Source of the DNA: Thinopyrum elongatum
Lineage: Eukaryota > Streptophyta > Magnoliopsida > Poales > Poaceae
Assembly: GCA_011799875.1 (NCBI GenBank)
Contig: CM022301.1
Coordinates: 217,120,526 to 217,184,525, forward strand
Reading direction: 5' to 3'
Length of the DNA stretch: 64,000 bases
Part shown: positions 22,456 through 34,600 of the stretch, in pieces
How positions within the stretch are numbered: the first letter of the stretch is position 1
How the letters are laid out: the number at the start of each line of letters is the position of its first letter
Made by a program: the position numbers and the translations under genes
The notes under the pieces: generated by a model
What the model was told of the DNA's origin: nothing
The model's database searches: none
Seen by the model: the letters and a program-made list of their open reading frames with translations, nothing else

Positions 22456-23948
22456 TGATACGTCTCCAACGTATTTATAATTTTTTTTATTTCATGCTAT
22501 TATATTATCAATCTTGGATGCTTTATATGCATTTTATGCTATTTTATATCATTTTTTGGGACTAACCTATTAACCCAGTGTCAGTTCCTATTTTTGATTG
22601 TTTTTGGCTTTTCAGAAAATCAATACCAAACACAGTCCAAACACGATGAAAGTTTACGATGATTTTTTCTGGACCAGAAGGGACCCTAGAAGGTTCGGGA
22701 GGAGGACAGAAGACCTACGGTAGAGCCACGAGCTCACAGGGCACGTCCCAGGGGGTAGGCGCACCCCCTGAGCTCGTGGGCCTAACATAGCTCCATTTGA
22801 CCTAATTCCACCTCTATAAATTCACAGATATTCCCAAACCAACAGAGAGACACCCGAAACACTTTTTCCGCTGCTACAAGCTTCTGTTCTTTCGTGATCC
22901 CATCCGGAGGCCTTTTCCTGTACTATGCCGAAGGGGGAATCGATCACGAGGACTTCTACATCATCCTTGCTGCCTTCCGATGATGCGTGAGTAGTTCACC
23001 ATAGATCTACGGGTCCTTAGCTAGTAGCTAGATGGCTTCTTTTATCTCTTTGATCGTCAATACAATGTTCTCATCGATCTTCTTGGAGTTCTATCCGATG
23101 TAATCTTCTTTTGCGGTGTGTTTGTTGGGATCCAATGAATTGTAGGTTTGTGATCAGATTATTCATTGAAAGTAATTTAGTCTTTTTTAACTTTATTATG
23201 CATGATTGTTATAACTTTGTATTTCCCTATGATCTATCTGTTTGGTTTGGCCAACTAGATTGATTTATCTTCAGTGGGAGAGGTGCTTTGTAACGGGTTC
23301 AATCTTGCAGTGTCCTCACCCAGTGATAGAAGGGGTAGCAAGGGACATATTGTATTGTTGCTATTAATGGTCAAACGACACGGTTTAATCATATTGCTTG
23401 AGTTTACTTTGTCTACATCATGTCATCTTGCTTAAGGCGTTACTCTATTTGTCCTAAACTTAATAGCATAGATGCATGCTGGATAGTGGTCGATTGGTGG
23501 AGTAATGGTAGTAGAGGCAGGAGTCGGTCTACTTGTCATGGATGTGATGCCTATATCATGATCATTGCCATGAATACGTCATAACTATGCGCTTTTCTAT
23601 CAATTGCCCAACAATAATCTGTTTACCCACCGTATGCTATGTATTCGAGAGAGAAGTCTCTAGTGAAAACTATGGCCCCTGGGTCTACTTTAATCATATT
23701 ATAAAAAACAAAAAAAACTTACAAGATTTGATCCTCTCAAGTAACGAGTATAAGGGGATTGACAAGCCTCTTACCCGTGTTGGGTGCAAATATTTGCTTT
23801 TGTGTGTGCAGATGCTGTTCAATAGGGTTTGGTTGGTGCTCCTTTTGGTTCGATAAACCTTGGTTCTCACTGAGGGAAATACTTATCTCTACTGTACTGC
23901 TTCTCCCTTCCTCTTCGGGCAAAATCCCAATGCAGCTCACAAGTAGCA
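22456..23948 (+). repeat. right (3') LTR of the LARD element
   Basis: Starts TGATACGTCTCCAACGTAT, a common Triticeae LTR start, and ends CTCACAAGTAGCA. Length 1,493 bp. It aligns throughout with the truncated left LTR, and its first ~770 bp align with the fragment at 56320-57092. Confidence 0.85.
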
Positions 23949-23949
23949 A

Positions 23950-24290
23950 CTCACCAGTCAATGAATGAATCGGCCACCTTCGGAATGATCACATCCACCC
24001 GCAGAGTAACAAAACAACCATGCCACACCTCTCGAGCATAGACGGATTGAGAAAGAATGTGATCCACATTGTCTTCCTCCTGCAAACATGTGTAGCACGC
24101 CGAGGGTGTGTCCTAAAGTCCATGTCGTGCCCTTCTATCGGAGATCCACAAACGGTATTGTGCAGCTGGCCAAGCAAAGTTTTTTGCATTTAAGACGTGC
24201 CCATCTTCTCCAAATGCATGTGGCCGTGTTTAAGTGAACTGGACCTTGGAAAAGCATGTTATATGTCGACTTGGTCATGTATCCATGTCA
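23950..24290 (-). pseudogene. LINE fragment with zf-RVT region
   Basis: The minus strand from about 24290 to 23950 encodes, with frame breaks and stops, the end of a plant LINE ORF2. It runs from a TKSTYNMLFQG-like start through W.RWARLKCK to an ISDRRARHGL stretch, then a Cys/His part and VDHILSQSVYAREVWHG. This is the zf-RVT region found after the reverse transcriptase of L1-type elements. It is 5'-truncated and non-functional, and abuts the 3' LTR at 23948. Confidence 0.6.
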
Positions 24291-24562
24291 CACCTCACAT
24301 GGCCATTGGAAAATATCATCCTCAACTGTGTTTCTTGGAACCGTAGCGATGGCATGCCGCGGATGCATGAGTTGTACATGCGCAATGAAGGATAAGTATC
24401 CCATGATGTATGAATATGATTCTGATTATTACATGAGTGTGAGGCTCTCGTGTTGCATACCGCGACCACAAAGGTCATTGTCAATGGCAACCCAGGATGG
24501 AGATTTGCCCATACTAGAGGCTTTGCGCCAGGGAGATCACATCTCTCCCTTGCTATTTGTCA

Positions 24563-25816
24563 GGGCATCTCCTAGGCGGACCCGCAAACCTACCGCAACC
24601 GTCTGGACCATGGAAGCCATCCAACACGGGCCTGTATCGGGCCGTGGGGCGGTCCGGACGCATTTTCTCCCGCAAATTGGAGACAAAGTGGGGGGGGGGG
24701 GGGTTGTGGGAGTCTGGACACCCAAAACGTAGGACTCCAACACACCGGCCCACCAAATTCCCCCTCCCGGTTCCATTTCCTTCCACTCCGCCCCTTCTCC
24801 CCCTTGCTTTGCATCCGCACCCTCCACCTCTGCTGTCGCCACTGTTCATCTTCGGCCATCACAGAGGCATTGCCGGACATCCGCAACTAGCACCGACGTG
24901 CCCGCTCGATGGAGTTGTCCACCCTCGAGCTGTTTGTACCCAGGTACACTCTGCCCTCTGTCGATGACCTCCATGGAGGACACCACACCCGGCAGGTGTT
25001 CGGTCAAATGCCATTGAACTTATTTTCAAGTGATATCTCATTTTTCAAAGTACGAAGGATGGTGAGCTACTCGACCATGGAGGATAAGTTGTTGAGCGAT
25101 GCGTGGCTAGCCGTATACACGGATTTCATAGGCAGGAGCACAGGGAGCCCTTCTAGGAGCAAGTGCATGAAAAGTTTCACGCATGAAAGCACATTAAGCC
25201 CTATGACATGTACATCATTCAATCATGCAACATGAGATCGTTGCCTTATTGCTGGCACACTATCGAGATCGGCGTCACCAAGTTTCGCAATGTGGTTCGT
25301 TAGCTCGAGGCAAGGTGGCCATTGCACGCGACAGAGGACGAGATCGAAAGTTTTACTTTGTCTTGCTCAACTTGTTGATTGATTCATTCACTCAAGGTTG
25401 GTCTACACATTATATGTAGCCCGCACGCGCCACCGTGGTGTACCACAGGACAGAGGGACGGCCATTTACGTGCACACACTGTTGGATGAAGCTAAGGGTG
25501 AGTATGTGTGGAACGACATGATCCGTTCACAAAAAACTTGTTGGATATCCGGGATCTAGTCGAATTAGAGACATTGTTGTACTATACTTAATTTGCATGC
25601 TATGTATGGATGATTTGTGCTATTTCTATCCAAAATTTGATGAATATCGACCGGTTTGCATGAATTTTGTCCGGTGAGTTAAAATGCTGGTTGAAATGTA
25701 TGTGGCTACCGTTGGATGTCGTCCTCCCGTATCTGTGTCCGCGAACTAGCCCCCCCCCCCCCCCGGTCCGCGGACGGACGCGGGAGGAAATTTGCGGGTT
25801 GCCGTTGGATATGCCC
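24563..25816 (+). mobile_element. PIF/Harbinger-like non-autonomous element
   Basis: Terminal inverted repeats GGGCATCTCC / GGATATGCCC extend inwards through an ACCCGCAAA word on both sides. The TSD TCA lies at 24560-24562 and 25817-25819. Length 1,254 bp. It contains a G15 run (about 24692-24706) and a C16 run (about 25750-25765). No DDE transposase is visible. A decayed Myb/SANT-like ORF is inside, consistent with the second protein of PIF-type elements. Confidence 0.7.
25040..25420 (+). pseudogene. decayed Myb/SANT-like (PIF ORF1-type) fragment
   Basis: The frame from 25066 reads STMEDKLLSDAWLAVYTDFIGRS, resembling the E(D)xxLxxAWLxxxxDxxxG start of the Myb-like or NAM-associated proteins that accompany PIF/Harbinger transposases. 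Matching text continues in other frames (a HxKFH part near 25163 and a W..I...V.KFR part near 25249-25285), so several frameshifts are present. Confidence 0.45.
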
Positions 25817-26199
25817 TCATAGCCATGGATGCGTTAACGACAATTAGCAGCAGGGTTGCTGAAAGTGCAACTAATCCCCGGGTGGTTTTGCTAATTCATA
25901 ACAACATATATCTCATTGAACTAATATCCATTCAAGATAAATATTTCAGGATGTTCAATGATTGGCATGGCATGACATTGAGATGTGGACCCCTCAAAAT
26001 GCTAAGGACAAGGATTGGCAAAAGCTCAAGACTCTACATCTTTGTTTAAGTGATCCAAGATCACATTGAGTCCATAGGAAATCCAATACTATTAAAAGGG
26101 GATGAGGTGTTGCTTAATGGTCTACTTGCTCAAAGTGCTTAGTGATATTGCTCCAAAACCCTCAGCCACTTTCTCTATCCAAATATGTCCAAACCCTAA

Positions 26200-26600
26200 T
26201 TCCCAACTCGGCCCCACCGATATTTCCCATTCGGAGCAACCGAGTTCATCTTGACATCCACTGCCAAAAACCCTAACAATTTGGTCACACCGATACGAAT
26301 CTCGGTCCCACCGAGATGGCCTTGCCAGCGCTCTGTGACTTATTGCATTCACTTCGGTCTCATCGAGATGTTGCAATCGGTCCCACCGAGTTGGCTTGAC
26401 TGATTCTCTGTTGCCTTGTTGCTTCACTTTGGTCTCACCGAGATGATGCAATTGGTGCCACCGAGATGATGTTTGCCCTAAGCCCTAGCACATCGGTCCG
26501 ACCGAGTTGTTCCCGTCGGTCCCACCGAGATTTCTAACGTTCATATTTTTGCACAGATTGGTGCCACCGAGTTTACTAATTGGAGCCACCGAGATGGGTC
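26200..26600 (+). promoter_or_regulatory. cluster of TCGGTnnnACCGA palindromes in the U3 region
   Basis: About a dozen copies of an interrupted palindrome with TCGGT and ACCGA arms around CCC, GCC or CTC (for example near 26300, 26377, 26497 and 26515), some with one arm mutated. The cluster ends about 40 bp before the TATA box at 26635. The same cluster is present in the 3' LTR (50675-51050). Confidence 0.8.
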
Positions 26601-26634
26601 AAAAGTGTGTAACGGTTAGATTTTGTGTGGAGGC

Positions 26635-26642
26635 TATATATA
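26635..26642 (+). promoter_or_regulatory. LTR TATA box (outer Copia)
   Basis: GCTATATATACCCC in the LTR, followed by a C-rich start region; the same sequence lies at 51096-51103 in the 3' LTR. Confidence 0.75.
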
Positions 26643-27425
26643 CCCCTCCACCCCCTTCTTCATATAAGAGAGTGCCATCAGAACGTGCCTACACTTCCAC
26701 CATTCATTTTCTGAGAGAGAACCACCTACTCATGTGTTGAGATCAAGAGATTCCATTCCTACCATTTGAACCTTGATTTCTAGCCTTCCCCAAGTTAATT
26801 TCCACTCAAATCCTTCTTCCACCATAGCCAAATCTGAGAGAGAGAGAGTTGAGTGTTGGGGAGACTATCATTTGAAGCACAAGAGCAAGGATTTCATCAT
26901 CAACACACCGTCTATTACCTTTTGGAGAGTGGTGTCTCCTAGATTGGTTAGGTGTCACTTGGGAGCCTCCGACATGATGTGGAGTTGAACCAAGAAGTTT
27001 GTAAGGGAAAGGAGATCGCCTACTTCATGAAGATCTACCCGAGTGAGGCAAGTCCTTCATGGACGATGGCCTTGATGGGATAGACAAGGTTGCTTCTTCG
27101 TGAACCCTTCATGGGTGGAGCCCTCTGTGGACTTGCGCAGCCGTTACCCTTCGTGGGTTGAAGTCTCCATCAACGTGGACGTATGATAGCACCAAAAAAT
27201 CTCTGTGACTCCATTGCGTTTGCCTTCTCCAAACCCTTCTCTTTACCTTCATATGCAATGTTTTACTTTCCACTGCTATACTCTTAGAATTGCATGTGTA
27301 GGTTGATTGCTTGACTTGTCATAATTGCTAAAATCTGTCTACAACTAAAATTGGGAAAAGGAAAGATTTTTATTTGGCCAAGTAGTCTAATCACCCCCCT
27401 CTAGACATACTTACGATCCTACAAG

Positions 27426-27437
27426 TGGTATCAGAGC
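27426..27437 (+). other. primer binding site, initiator tRNA-Met
   Basis: TGGTATCAGAGC starts two bases after the LTR end. It is the standard Copia primer site complementary to the 3' end of initiator tRNA-Met. Confidence 0.9.
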
Positions 27438-27507
27438 TTTGGTCTCCATTAGCCTTGATTTCCATAGATTTGGTGATCGTTTCCTTGGTTTCACAACCTA
27501 GGAGAGT

Positions 27508-29529
27508 ATGGCGTCTAGCGAGGGTAACTATCACCGTAGAGGTCCTTATTCTGATGGTACAAACTTTGCTAGTTGGAAGCATAAGATGAAAATGCATATT
27601 GTTGGTCATAACCCCGCCGTTTGGGCTGTTGTTCATGTTGGCTTGCAAGGTGAATTCTTTGAGGATAGTAGAGAACCGGATCGTGAAGCAACCGCAAAAG
27701 AATTGAAGATGTTGCAATACAATGCTCAAGTTTGTGATTTTCTCTTCAATCGATTGTGCCCCGAAGAATTCAACAAAATCAGCCGCCCTAAGAATGCAAA
27801 GGAAATTTGGGATACTTTGGTTGATATGCACAAAGGTACTGAGTCCGTCAAGGAATCCAAGTTGGATGTGCTTCAAAGTCAACTTGACAAATTCAAGATG
27901 AAGGATGGTGAAGGAGTCACCGAAATGTACTCTAGGCTTGCTCCCATCACAAATGAGATTGTTGGCTTAGGAAGTGAAGAGATGACCAACAAATTCATTA
28001 TCAAGAAGATCCTTAGAGATTTGGATGACAAATATGATACCTTGTGCACATTGATCCAAATGATGCCCATTTACAAAGATCTCAAGCCCACGGAAGTCAT
28101 TAGTTGAATTGTTGCTCATGAGATGTCACTCAAGGATAAGGAAGAGCCTCACAACAAGTCAAGTGGTGCTCACAAAGCTTCAAGTGATGCTCCTACAACA
28201 TCAAGTGACAAGCTAGTCTCCAATGAAGAATTGAGCTTAATGGTGAAGAACTTCAACAAGTTCTACAAGAGTAGAAGCAAAGAGAGAAGCTCCAAGTCAA
28301 GGTCCTACAATGACTAAAGATCTTCTAGTCGTGATCGTAATTGCTACAATTGTGGAAGACCCGAACACTACTCCAATGAGTGTACGGCTCCCTACAAGAA
28401 AAGAGAAGACTCACCAAAAAGGAGGAGTAAAAGAGATGAATCACCTCCAAGAGAGAGAAGGAGTAGAGATGATCGTTATGAACGAAGACCCTCTCAAAGA
28501 AGCAAGGATTCAGAAAGGAAGGACAAGTCATCAAAGAGCTACACAAGACGAAGACATCAAGCTCACGTTGGTGAATCGGTTTCTGGTTCCGACTCCAACA
28601 ACTACTCTGAGAGAAGCTATCACTCCGACTCCTAATATACTCAAGATGAAGGTGTTGCCGGTCTTGCACTAGTGTCATCCAACTCCCATGACATATTTGA
28701 TTCACCAAATGAAGGAATTGGAAGATGCTTCATGGCTAAAGGCCCCAAGGTATCACACCCCAAGTATCTTGATTTTGATAGTGATGAAGATGATTTGCTA
28801 TGTGATGATGATTTACTTGTTGATAAAACTAGTGATGTGAACTATAATGAACTTGCTAGTAATCATGCTAATCAATATGAAATGAATGACAATGATAAGA
28901 AGGAAATTGAGCGTCTAACTAAAGAACTAAACACTCTTAAGTTAGCTCATGAAACAACTCAAGAGCATCATAGAGAGCTCCTAAGGACTCATGAGAAGCT
29001 ACACTTCAAGAAGCTAAATTTAGAGCAAGAGCATGAGTTCCTAAAAGCTATCAATGATGATCTTCAAAAGAAGAGTTCTTCTTACATTGTCGAACATCTC
29101 CTCTTGTCTACTTATATGCCACAAGGAAAATCTAGTAACAAGAGCAAGAAAGATTCTTCTTATAGTAGTAACAATAACCATGCTAAATTCAATATTGTTG
29201 CTTCTAGTAATTCTCTTGATTCCACTAATGATTCTGTTAGCCAAGTTACACTTGAGCAAGAAAATATCTTATTGAAGGGAATTATAGAGAAAGGTGTTTA
29301 CAAGAGTCTTGTCGGGAGTAAGCAATTTGAGGAAATTGTACGTAAGCAAGGAAGACACCGGAAGAATCAAGGTGTTAGTTTTGAACAAAAGTTCAATGCC
29401 GATGAAGTTGAATGGGAAGAAGATCAATACCCCAAGACGAAGTTTGTTCCTCAAGAAGAGAAGTATGACCCCACTTGTTTTGAGGGAACACAAGCTCAAG
29501 ATGATCTTCATCGCAAGACCACAAGCTAA
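27508..29529 (+). pseudogene. Copia gag with three in-frame stop codons
   Basis: One reading frame runs from ATG 27508 to 29529, broken by stops at 28105 (TGA), 28315 (TAA) and about 28633 (TAA), with no frameshift. The N-terminal part (SDGTNFASWKHKMKMH, then IWDTLVDMHKGTESVKESKL) is the Copia gag (UBN2-type) domain, the structural protein of the virus-like particle. An intact zinc knuckle CX2CX4HX4C (CYNCGRPEHYSNEC, 28342-28383) follows, then an Arg/Ser-rich stretch. The last segment (28672-29529) is acidic with a predicted coiled coil (about 28880-29100). It ends without any pol frame, so the element depends on another for replication. Confidence 0.85.
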
Positions 29530-30490
29530 AAGGCAAGGACAAGCTTCAAGAAGAGATTGACTCATTTGAAGAAGCTCCTAAGGCCATGGTCAAGTGGGTT
29601 CCCAAAACTACGTCAAGCTCTACTTCATCAAGTTCGACTACAACTCCAAGGATTCCCATCAAGTTGATGTGGATCCCAAAGAAGAAGAACTAGAGTGTTC
29701 TTGAGGGTGATTCCGCCAACATACTTCACTCATATTCATTTTGGCAAGGACTTGTGCAATGAACTTTCATATCTTGCACTAGTTCATGGAATCACAAACC
29801 CTCTTGTTGGTAAGACAAGGGACAAGGTAACCTAATGCTTTCATGGACATCATCATATGTGCAATTCACTCTATGTCTATGGATATCCTTGTATGTTCCT
29901 TGTGGGACTAACCCATGTAGGTATTGGAAGTGCAAAACTCCAAAGGATTGCTCCGAATGATCTACATCAACAATGAGCATCCACATCTTCACTATCTACA
30001 TGAAGTCATCATCGACAAAACCCATGGTTAGTTCATCCCTCTTTGGGGGGATATCACATCTAGGGGGAGCTTTGCTCTAAAAAATTGAGCTAAAGAAACT
30101 CTAATGGTGTGAACACATTAACGCTTTATGTAAAAGTGGTAACCCCACTTGTGCTTAAACGATGAGTATGACCTATGATCAAATGTTCTCATTTGACTCC
30201 TAAGTCAATATACTCATATATAGATGACCTAGTCATCGCCAATTGCTTGATAGATGCTAGAATTGGTTGTGCATGTTTGACACATATTTCATTTGCTATT
30301 TTATTGTGTGAGCATGTTGGTTGCATATTTGCTCCATTCGAGGACATCCATTTCTTGTTTTGATTGTCTTGGTTTTCGTTGGCCAAGTGGATGTACAAGA
30401 ATGCCTAAGAACCTTCTCTAGCTATCTATGCTCTTCTTGTCTCAAATTCTTTTCATGCTATATCACAAAAATTTAACAAGTCTTTTTTAG
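29530..30490 (+). other. non-coding gag-to-3'-ORF spacer of the outer Copia
   Basis: No pol domain is found. A polypurine AGGGGGAG word near 30061 resembles the one at the 3' LTR. Short ORFs have no domain. Confidence 0.6.
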
Positions 30491-30499
30491 ACCCTCCAG

Positions 30500-30749
30500 G
30501 TGAGGAGCACTCGGAGCCACCGATCCGTCAAGGGCTGACCTCCAAAACCTTCTCCATGTATTTCGGTCAGACCAACACACTCAAACTCGATCGGACCGAA
30601 ATCATAAAGACTGATCTAGGTTTTCATCTCGGTGCTACCGATTAGACCAACTCGGCGCCACCGATTTGTTGTAACTGCATGCAGTTGCACATCTCGGTGC
30701 CACCGATTTGTTCCACTCGGTGCCACCAACTGCACACGGGTATATATAT
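30500..30749 (+). promoter_or_regulatory. internal promoter-like module (palindromes plus TATA)
   Basis: The TCGGTGCCACCGA-type palindromes of the LTR recur here (near 30508, 30570, 30631, 30648, 30695, 30716), followed by TATATATAT at 30741-30749 and a GC-rich leader. The order matches the LTR promoter. It lies upstream of the leader exon of the 3' ORF and probably drives it separately from the LTR. More palindromes occur at 31085-31310, inside the predicted leader intron. Confidence 0.55.
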
Positions 30750-31703
30750 CCAGCGGACTGTACAGTTGAAAATTACTTCAAACGTCATGAATCCGCACCC
30801 CATTTCTTCCGCCCCCTTGGTCTCTGGATCATCGCCGTCATCTCCAGTGCGCCTTCACCGCAGGACTCCGCCGCCGTCAACGGAATCTGCTCTGCCGTTG
30901 TCGCCGTAGAGGATCTCCACCGAGTTAGGGTGAGATTCGATTTCCTCGTGCCTATTTTCTTCGATTCCATGCAAAAGGATAATGCCATATATCTTGCCAT
31001 GATTGCAACGCCTCTATCCACTAGATTAGTTCGTTAGAATAGATTCAAGCAAAAAAAAATAGGTTTAGGTTTCCGCCGAACGCATCTCGAACCGACTGAA
31101 TAGGAATTTTTGGTCCCACCAATTTGTCCTTGGCCATTGCACAAGTACAACTCAGTTCCACCGAAACGTACTGATCAACGAGACCGGAAGTAAAGATTCA
31201 ATGAAACCCTAGCAACTCGGAGCCACCAAACCACATATCGGTCCAACCAAAATGGAGTGTTTTGGTTCTGTGAGTGCTTTGATGTCACCGAAATGACCAA
31301 CTCGGTAGCTCCAAAATGCATTCTGTGAAAACCTAAAATTAAAGCTTAAACTCAAATTTTTGAAAAAGTATCTGCTTCTTGTGATAACTCATCTACTCTC
31401 CCCATACCAATCTATTCACAAGGTCTGTTTGCAAGATGTCAAGTGCTAGTGACAGTCAGAATCAGTCAGAGCAGAATGTTGATCTCAGTGAGGGTTCTAG
31501 TCCCAATGAGATCTACTATATATGAGGGCATTAGGAGCTCTCCAGATCTGGCAAAGGCTGCCACAAGAGAAAAGAAGAAGAGAACCTCAGACGATGAGGA
31601 TGAAGACTTTGTGGCTAGTGAGGCCACATCCAAGAAAAATGCAGTTCTGAGGAAGGAGTATGGTACTTCTGCTAGTACTAGGCCAAGTGCCAAGGAAAGG
31701 ACT

Positions 31704-32781
31704 TGATGTAGGGTGGATACCCTAGGGCCGATCTTTCATGAAATGGATGGGATCCTATGAAGAACACATAGAACACGAGGGAAATCATGAGGGAAAACAC
31801 TCAAATCAACGAGAACAATCACACATGTGCTAGATCCATGAACACAAAGAGTGATACAAGATTCAAACGCAACAAAGGATGATACAAGAGGCGGTAGTTC
31901 TTCCCGATCCAGAGACGGGGTCTTGATTCCACGAGGGGATCTTCCCTTGCGGGGTCTTGAATCCACTTGGGATCTTCTCCGCGGAGTCCTTGGTCTCCAA
32001 TGGAGTATGTATCAAGTGGATGAGCAAAGATCTATCTCTAAAATGTGCTAATCCTTTGCTAACCCTAATAAGAGGGAGGAGGAGGAGTATATATAGTCTA
32101 GGGGGCGAATGGGTACATGGGCCTCGGCCCAACACCCTGTGCACAGACAGGCGTCGGTCGTCCGGCAGCTACCGGACGTCCGGTGGCTCGCGAGGGACCG
32201 GTCGTCTGGTAGGGGTCGGACATCCGGTATTTTGGCTCTGGACAGGTGATGTCGGATTTCCGGTCGGGGTCGGATGTCCAGTGCGTCGGTCATCCGGAAG
32301 GGCTCGGACTTCTGCCGTTTCCGCTTTGGTCTGGTGGTACCGGATTTCTGGAGATGGTCGGACGTCCGGTCGCTGTGGTGTGTCGGTCGTCCGGTACTTG
32401 TCGGTCGTCCGGCCGCTGTAGCTTCCGTCAGCTGTTCCTTCTAGCTAGCTGAGTGCCCAGGCGTCGGACGTCCGGTCCAGACCGGTCGTCCGGTGGCTGT
32501 AGGATTCTGGCAACATTGCCTCTTGGTCCTTGTACTTGGTGTCCTCGCCGTCTTGTCCGATGGATGTAGTTGCTCCGTGGCTTCCCTCTAAGTACCTGAT
32601 CATACATAGGGTCTCCGCTTGAGGTAGTAGCCAAGTCTCATATGTAGAAAGTGGTAGTTCGGAGAGGAACGAGTTCACCTTAGTTTCAGTAGCCCTTGCT
32701 CGAGCTCTTGTCATTGGTCCATGTGGTGTAGTACGAGACGAAGGTAGGTCCATGGGGATGACCGTAGGATGCTCCGCATCA
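31704..32781 (-). mobile_element. solo LTR inside the outer Copia 3' gene
   Basis: Starts TGATGTAGGGTGGATACC and ends GGATGCTCCGCATCA, with TSD GGACT (31699-31703) versus GGACC (32782-32786). 1,078 bp with no internal region. The TATA box reads on the minus strand (GACTATATATACTCC, about 32086-32098), so the LTR is minus-oriented. About 14 copies of a CCGGACGTCCGG-type palindrome lie at 32145-32500, upstream of that TATA. It is related at both ends to the solo LTR at 55024-55961. Confidence 0.8.
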
Positions 32782-33303
32782 GGACCGTTATCAGGAAAGT
32801 GCCACTGTCAAAGGCAAGCAAAGCCTCAGCTCCAAAAGAGACAATGACATTCACACTTGAGGAGCCAAGTGATGAAGAAGCTGATGTCAGCAAGAAGAAG
32901 AAGAGGGCCAGAAAGACTACTGCTGTAGTCATTGGGAAACCTTCCATGAGGGAAGATGATCATGATGAGGAGGAGGAAGAACCGGAAGTTGAAGCACCTC
33001 TAGCAAAGACACGGAAGCTGATGTCAGATGCTATGAAGACAGCTGCTCCCTCCATTCCCAAGTCCAAGCCCAAGGTCTCTGCTCCTAAGAGACCTACAAG
33101 GAATATCTCTGCTGCTGAGAAGAACAAGGCCCCAATGCCTGAAGTTGAGGTTGATGATGAGCCACTAGTGCTTAGGAAGCTCAAACCCAAGATCCCAGAT
33201 CATGACAATGATCATCCTCTTGCAGAAAACATGATGCTCGGGAAGGATAAGGGTCTGCGTGAGTGGAGAAAGATTGACCCCTATTCTGTTAGAAGGAGGA
33301 CTG

Positions 33304-34584
33304 TGTAGGAACGAAGTATGTCTACTAGAAGGGGGTGAATGGGAGTTTTAAAATTTCTTCGGAAATCTCAAAACTCTCGGAACCCAGCAGCGGAGCGAAT
33401 GAAAAACAAACTACAGCGAGCTATAACTAAGTACCGAATGGAAACTAAACATGCATTGAGACAAATCATATGAAGGAAAACATGTCGAATGTAAACAAGG
33501 GTAGCAAAGGTAACCAGTGATGCTCGATGGCGACAGGGTATTTGTTCGACCAGTTCATCCTTCTGCATAAGGACTACGTCTGGTTGGAGGGGTTGTGACT
33601 TAACATGGAAGATAAACTCTCTTCACCCTATTCTCCTCGACAATTGGTTCGTCAAACAATGTCGATTACTCGTGGTAGATACTTGGGGCGATCTCCAAAC
33701 CTTTACATACTTCTTCTTCAAGAACCACAATCACTCTTGGTCTCTGAAGAAATGACACCTAACCGTCTAGAGAGTTTGTAGCTCTCAAGAGTAATAGGCG
33801 GAGCGTACTGGACTTAGATTCGAGCAATGTTGAACCACTATCTAATTCTTCGGCTCTAGGGGTTTTTCTCTTGGTGGATTTTAAACTCAAATCGCTCAGA
33901 GAGGGGGTTGCTCAACAATCTTCTCAGAATCAAACGGAGCAGCCACCGGACAAAGCCGGCGCGGGTTGGCTATTTATAGCCGCAGCCTTCCCGGATGGGA
34001 AATGACCATTTTGGACACGTGGTCCAGCCAATGGTCAACCGACACGTTTGCAACGGTCGGATTTTGGAGCAACGATAAAATTACTTGAGGAACAAGTAAT
34101 GCTAACTCCTCGGTCAGAGACAAATCTCTCGCAGTGAAGAAGATCACAATCTCTTGCTGGCAAGTATTTGCTCGAAACACAAAGAGATTTCTCTCACAAC
34201 TTTCATAGGATTTGGGTTTAGCATCAGAGAATCAAAGTTTCGAACGCTACACCCATCTTAATAGTACGGTGGTCCTATGACTCAATAAATAGAAGAAGAA
34301 AACCGAAATAAATGCTACGTATTCACTTCGTCTTCAATCTCCTCGGACTCGGACAGACACCGAACCAATTGCTTTACTTCAGCAATTTTTTAGGGGTCAC
34401 TCTTGTTATCATGATCTTCGGTGATAACCTTCGCTGCAAAGCAGGGATATTATCTTCATCATATGCATCAAACTACTCGTGATCTCAGGGACCTATTACT
34501 CTGTGTGCACTAGCAAACACATAAGTCCCATACTGTTTATGTCAACAAACTCCAAAATATAAGGGGCCTATCATTGCACCAACA
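33304..34584 (-). repeat. left LTR (3' LTR) of the inner Copia
   Basis: Starts TGTAGGAACGAAG and ends CACCAACA in plus-strand reading. A minus-strand TATA box (GGCTATAAATAGCC) lies near 33970-33980. By eye it differs from the other LTR at about 5 percent of the first 300 bases, mostly transitions. Confidence 0.9.
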
Positions 34585-34600
34585 ATCTCCCCCTTTTTGG
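34585..34600 (-). other. polypurine tract of the inner Copia
   Basis: The minus strand reads AAAAAGGGGGAGAT directly before the 3' LTR; it is the primer for plus-strand DNA synthesis and confirms orientation. Confidence 0.85.

Larger units (their letters stand above)
9411..23948 (+). mobile_element. non-autonomous LTR retrotransposon (LARD-like), split by CACTA
   Basis: A plus-oriented element bounded by a 5'-truncated left LTR (9411-10768) and a full right LTR (22456-23948). It has a tRNA-Asp-type primer site (10780-10796) and one ORF of unknown function, but no protease, reverse transcriptase, RNase H or integrase. The pol-less internal region is typical of large retrotransposon derivatives. 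About 180 bp of the left LTR, including its TG end, is missing, so the TSD cannot be read. A third, partial copy of the same LTR lies at 56320-57092. A CACTA element (11816-19565) is nested in the ORF. Confidence 0.75.
24470..25859 (+). pseudogene. LINE reverse transcriptase fragment, split by a PIF/Harbinger-like element
   Basis: Plus-strand sequence 24478-24562 encodes VNGNPGWRFAHTRG and, after a one-base shift, LRQGDHISPLLFV, the conserved LRQGDPLSPLLF block of LINE reverse transcriptase. Removing the element at 24563-25816 with one TCA joins this to 25820-25859, where the frame continues IAMDALTTISSRVA as expected for this domain. It is then cut by the LTR at 25860. It runs opposite to the zf-RVT piece at 23950-24290, so two LINE copies or an inversion are involved. 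Confidence 0.65.
25860..27423 (+). repeat. 5' LTR of the outer Copia
   Basis: Starts TGAAAGTGCAACTAATCCCC and ends GATCCTACA immediately before the primer site. 1,564 bp. By eye it differs from the 3' LTR at roughly 4 percent of positions in the first 240 bases. It carries the palindrome cluster and the TATA box listed separately. Confidence 0.85.

Noticed and set aside
24690..25765. G15 and C16 homopolymers as functional quadruplex sites
   Set aside because: They lie inside the decayed PIF-like element and could be replication or assembly slippage; no supporting context.
30679..30909. ORF in the leader of the outer Copia 3' gene as a separate protein
   Set aside because: It ends before the predicted splice donor and is Pro/Ser-rich without a domain; better viewed as leader or uORF.
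33604..34180. Short minus-strand ORFs repeated at 33974-34180 and 47833-48039
   Set aside because: They are the same text in the two LTRs of the inner Copia; no protein domain.
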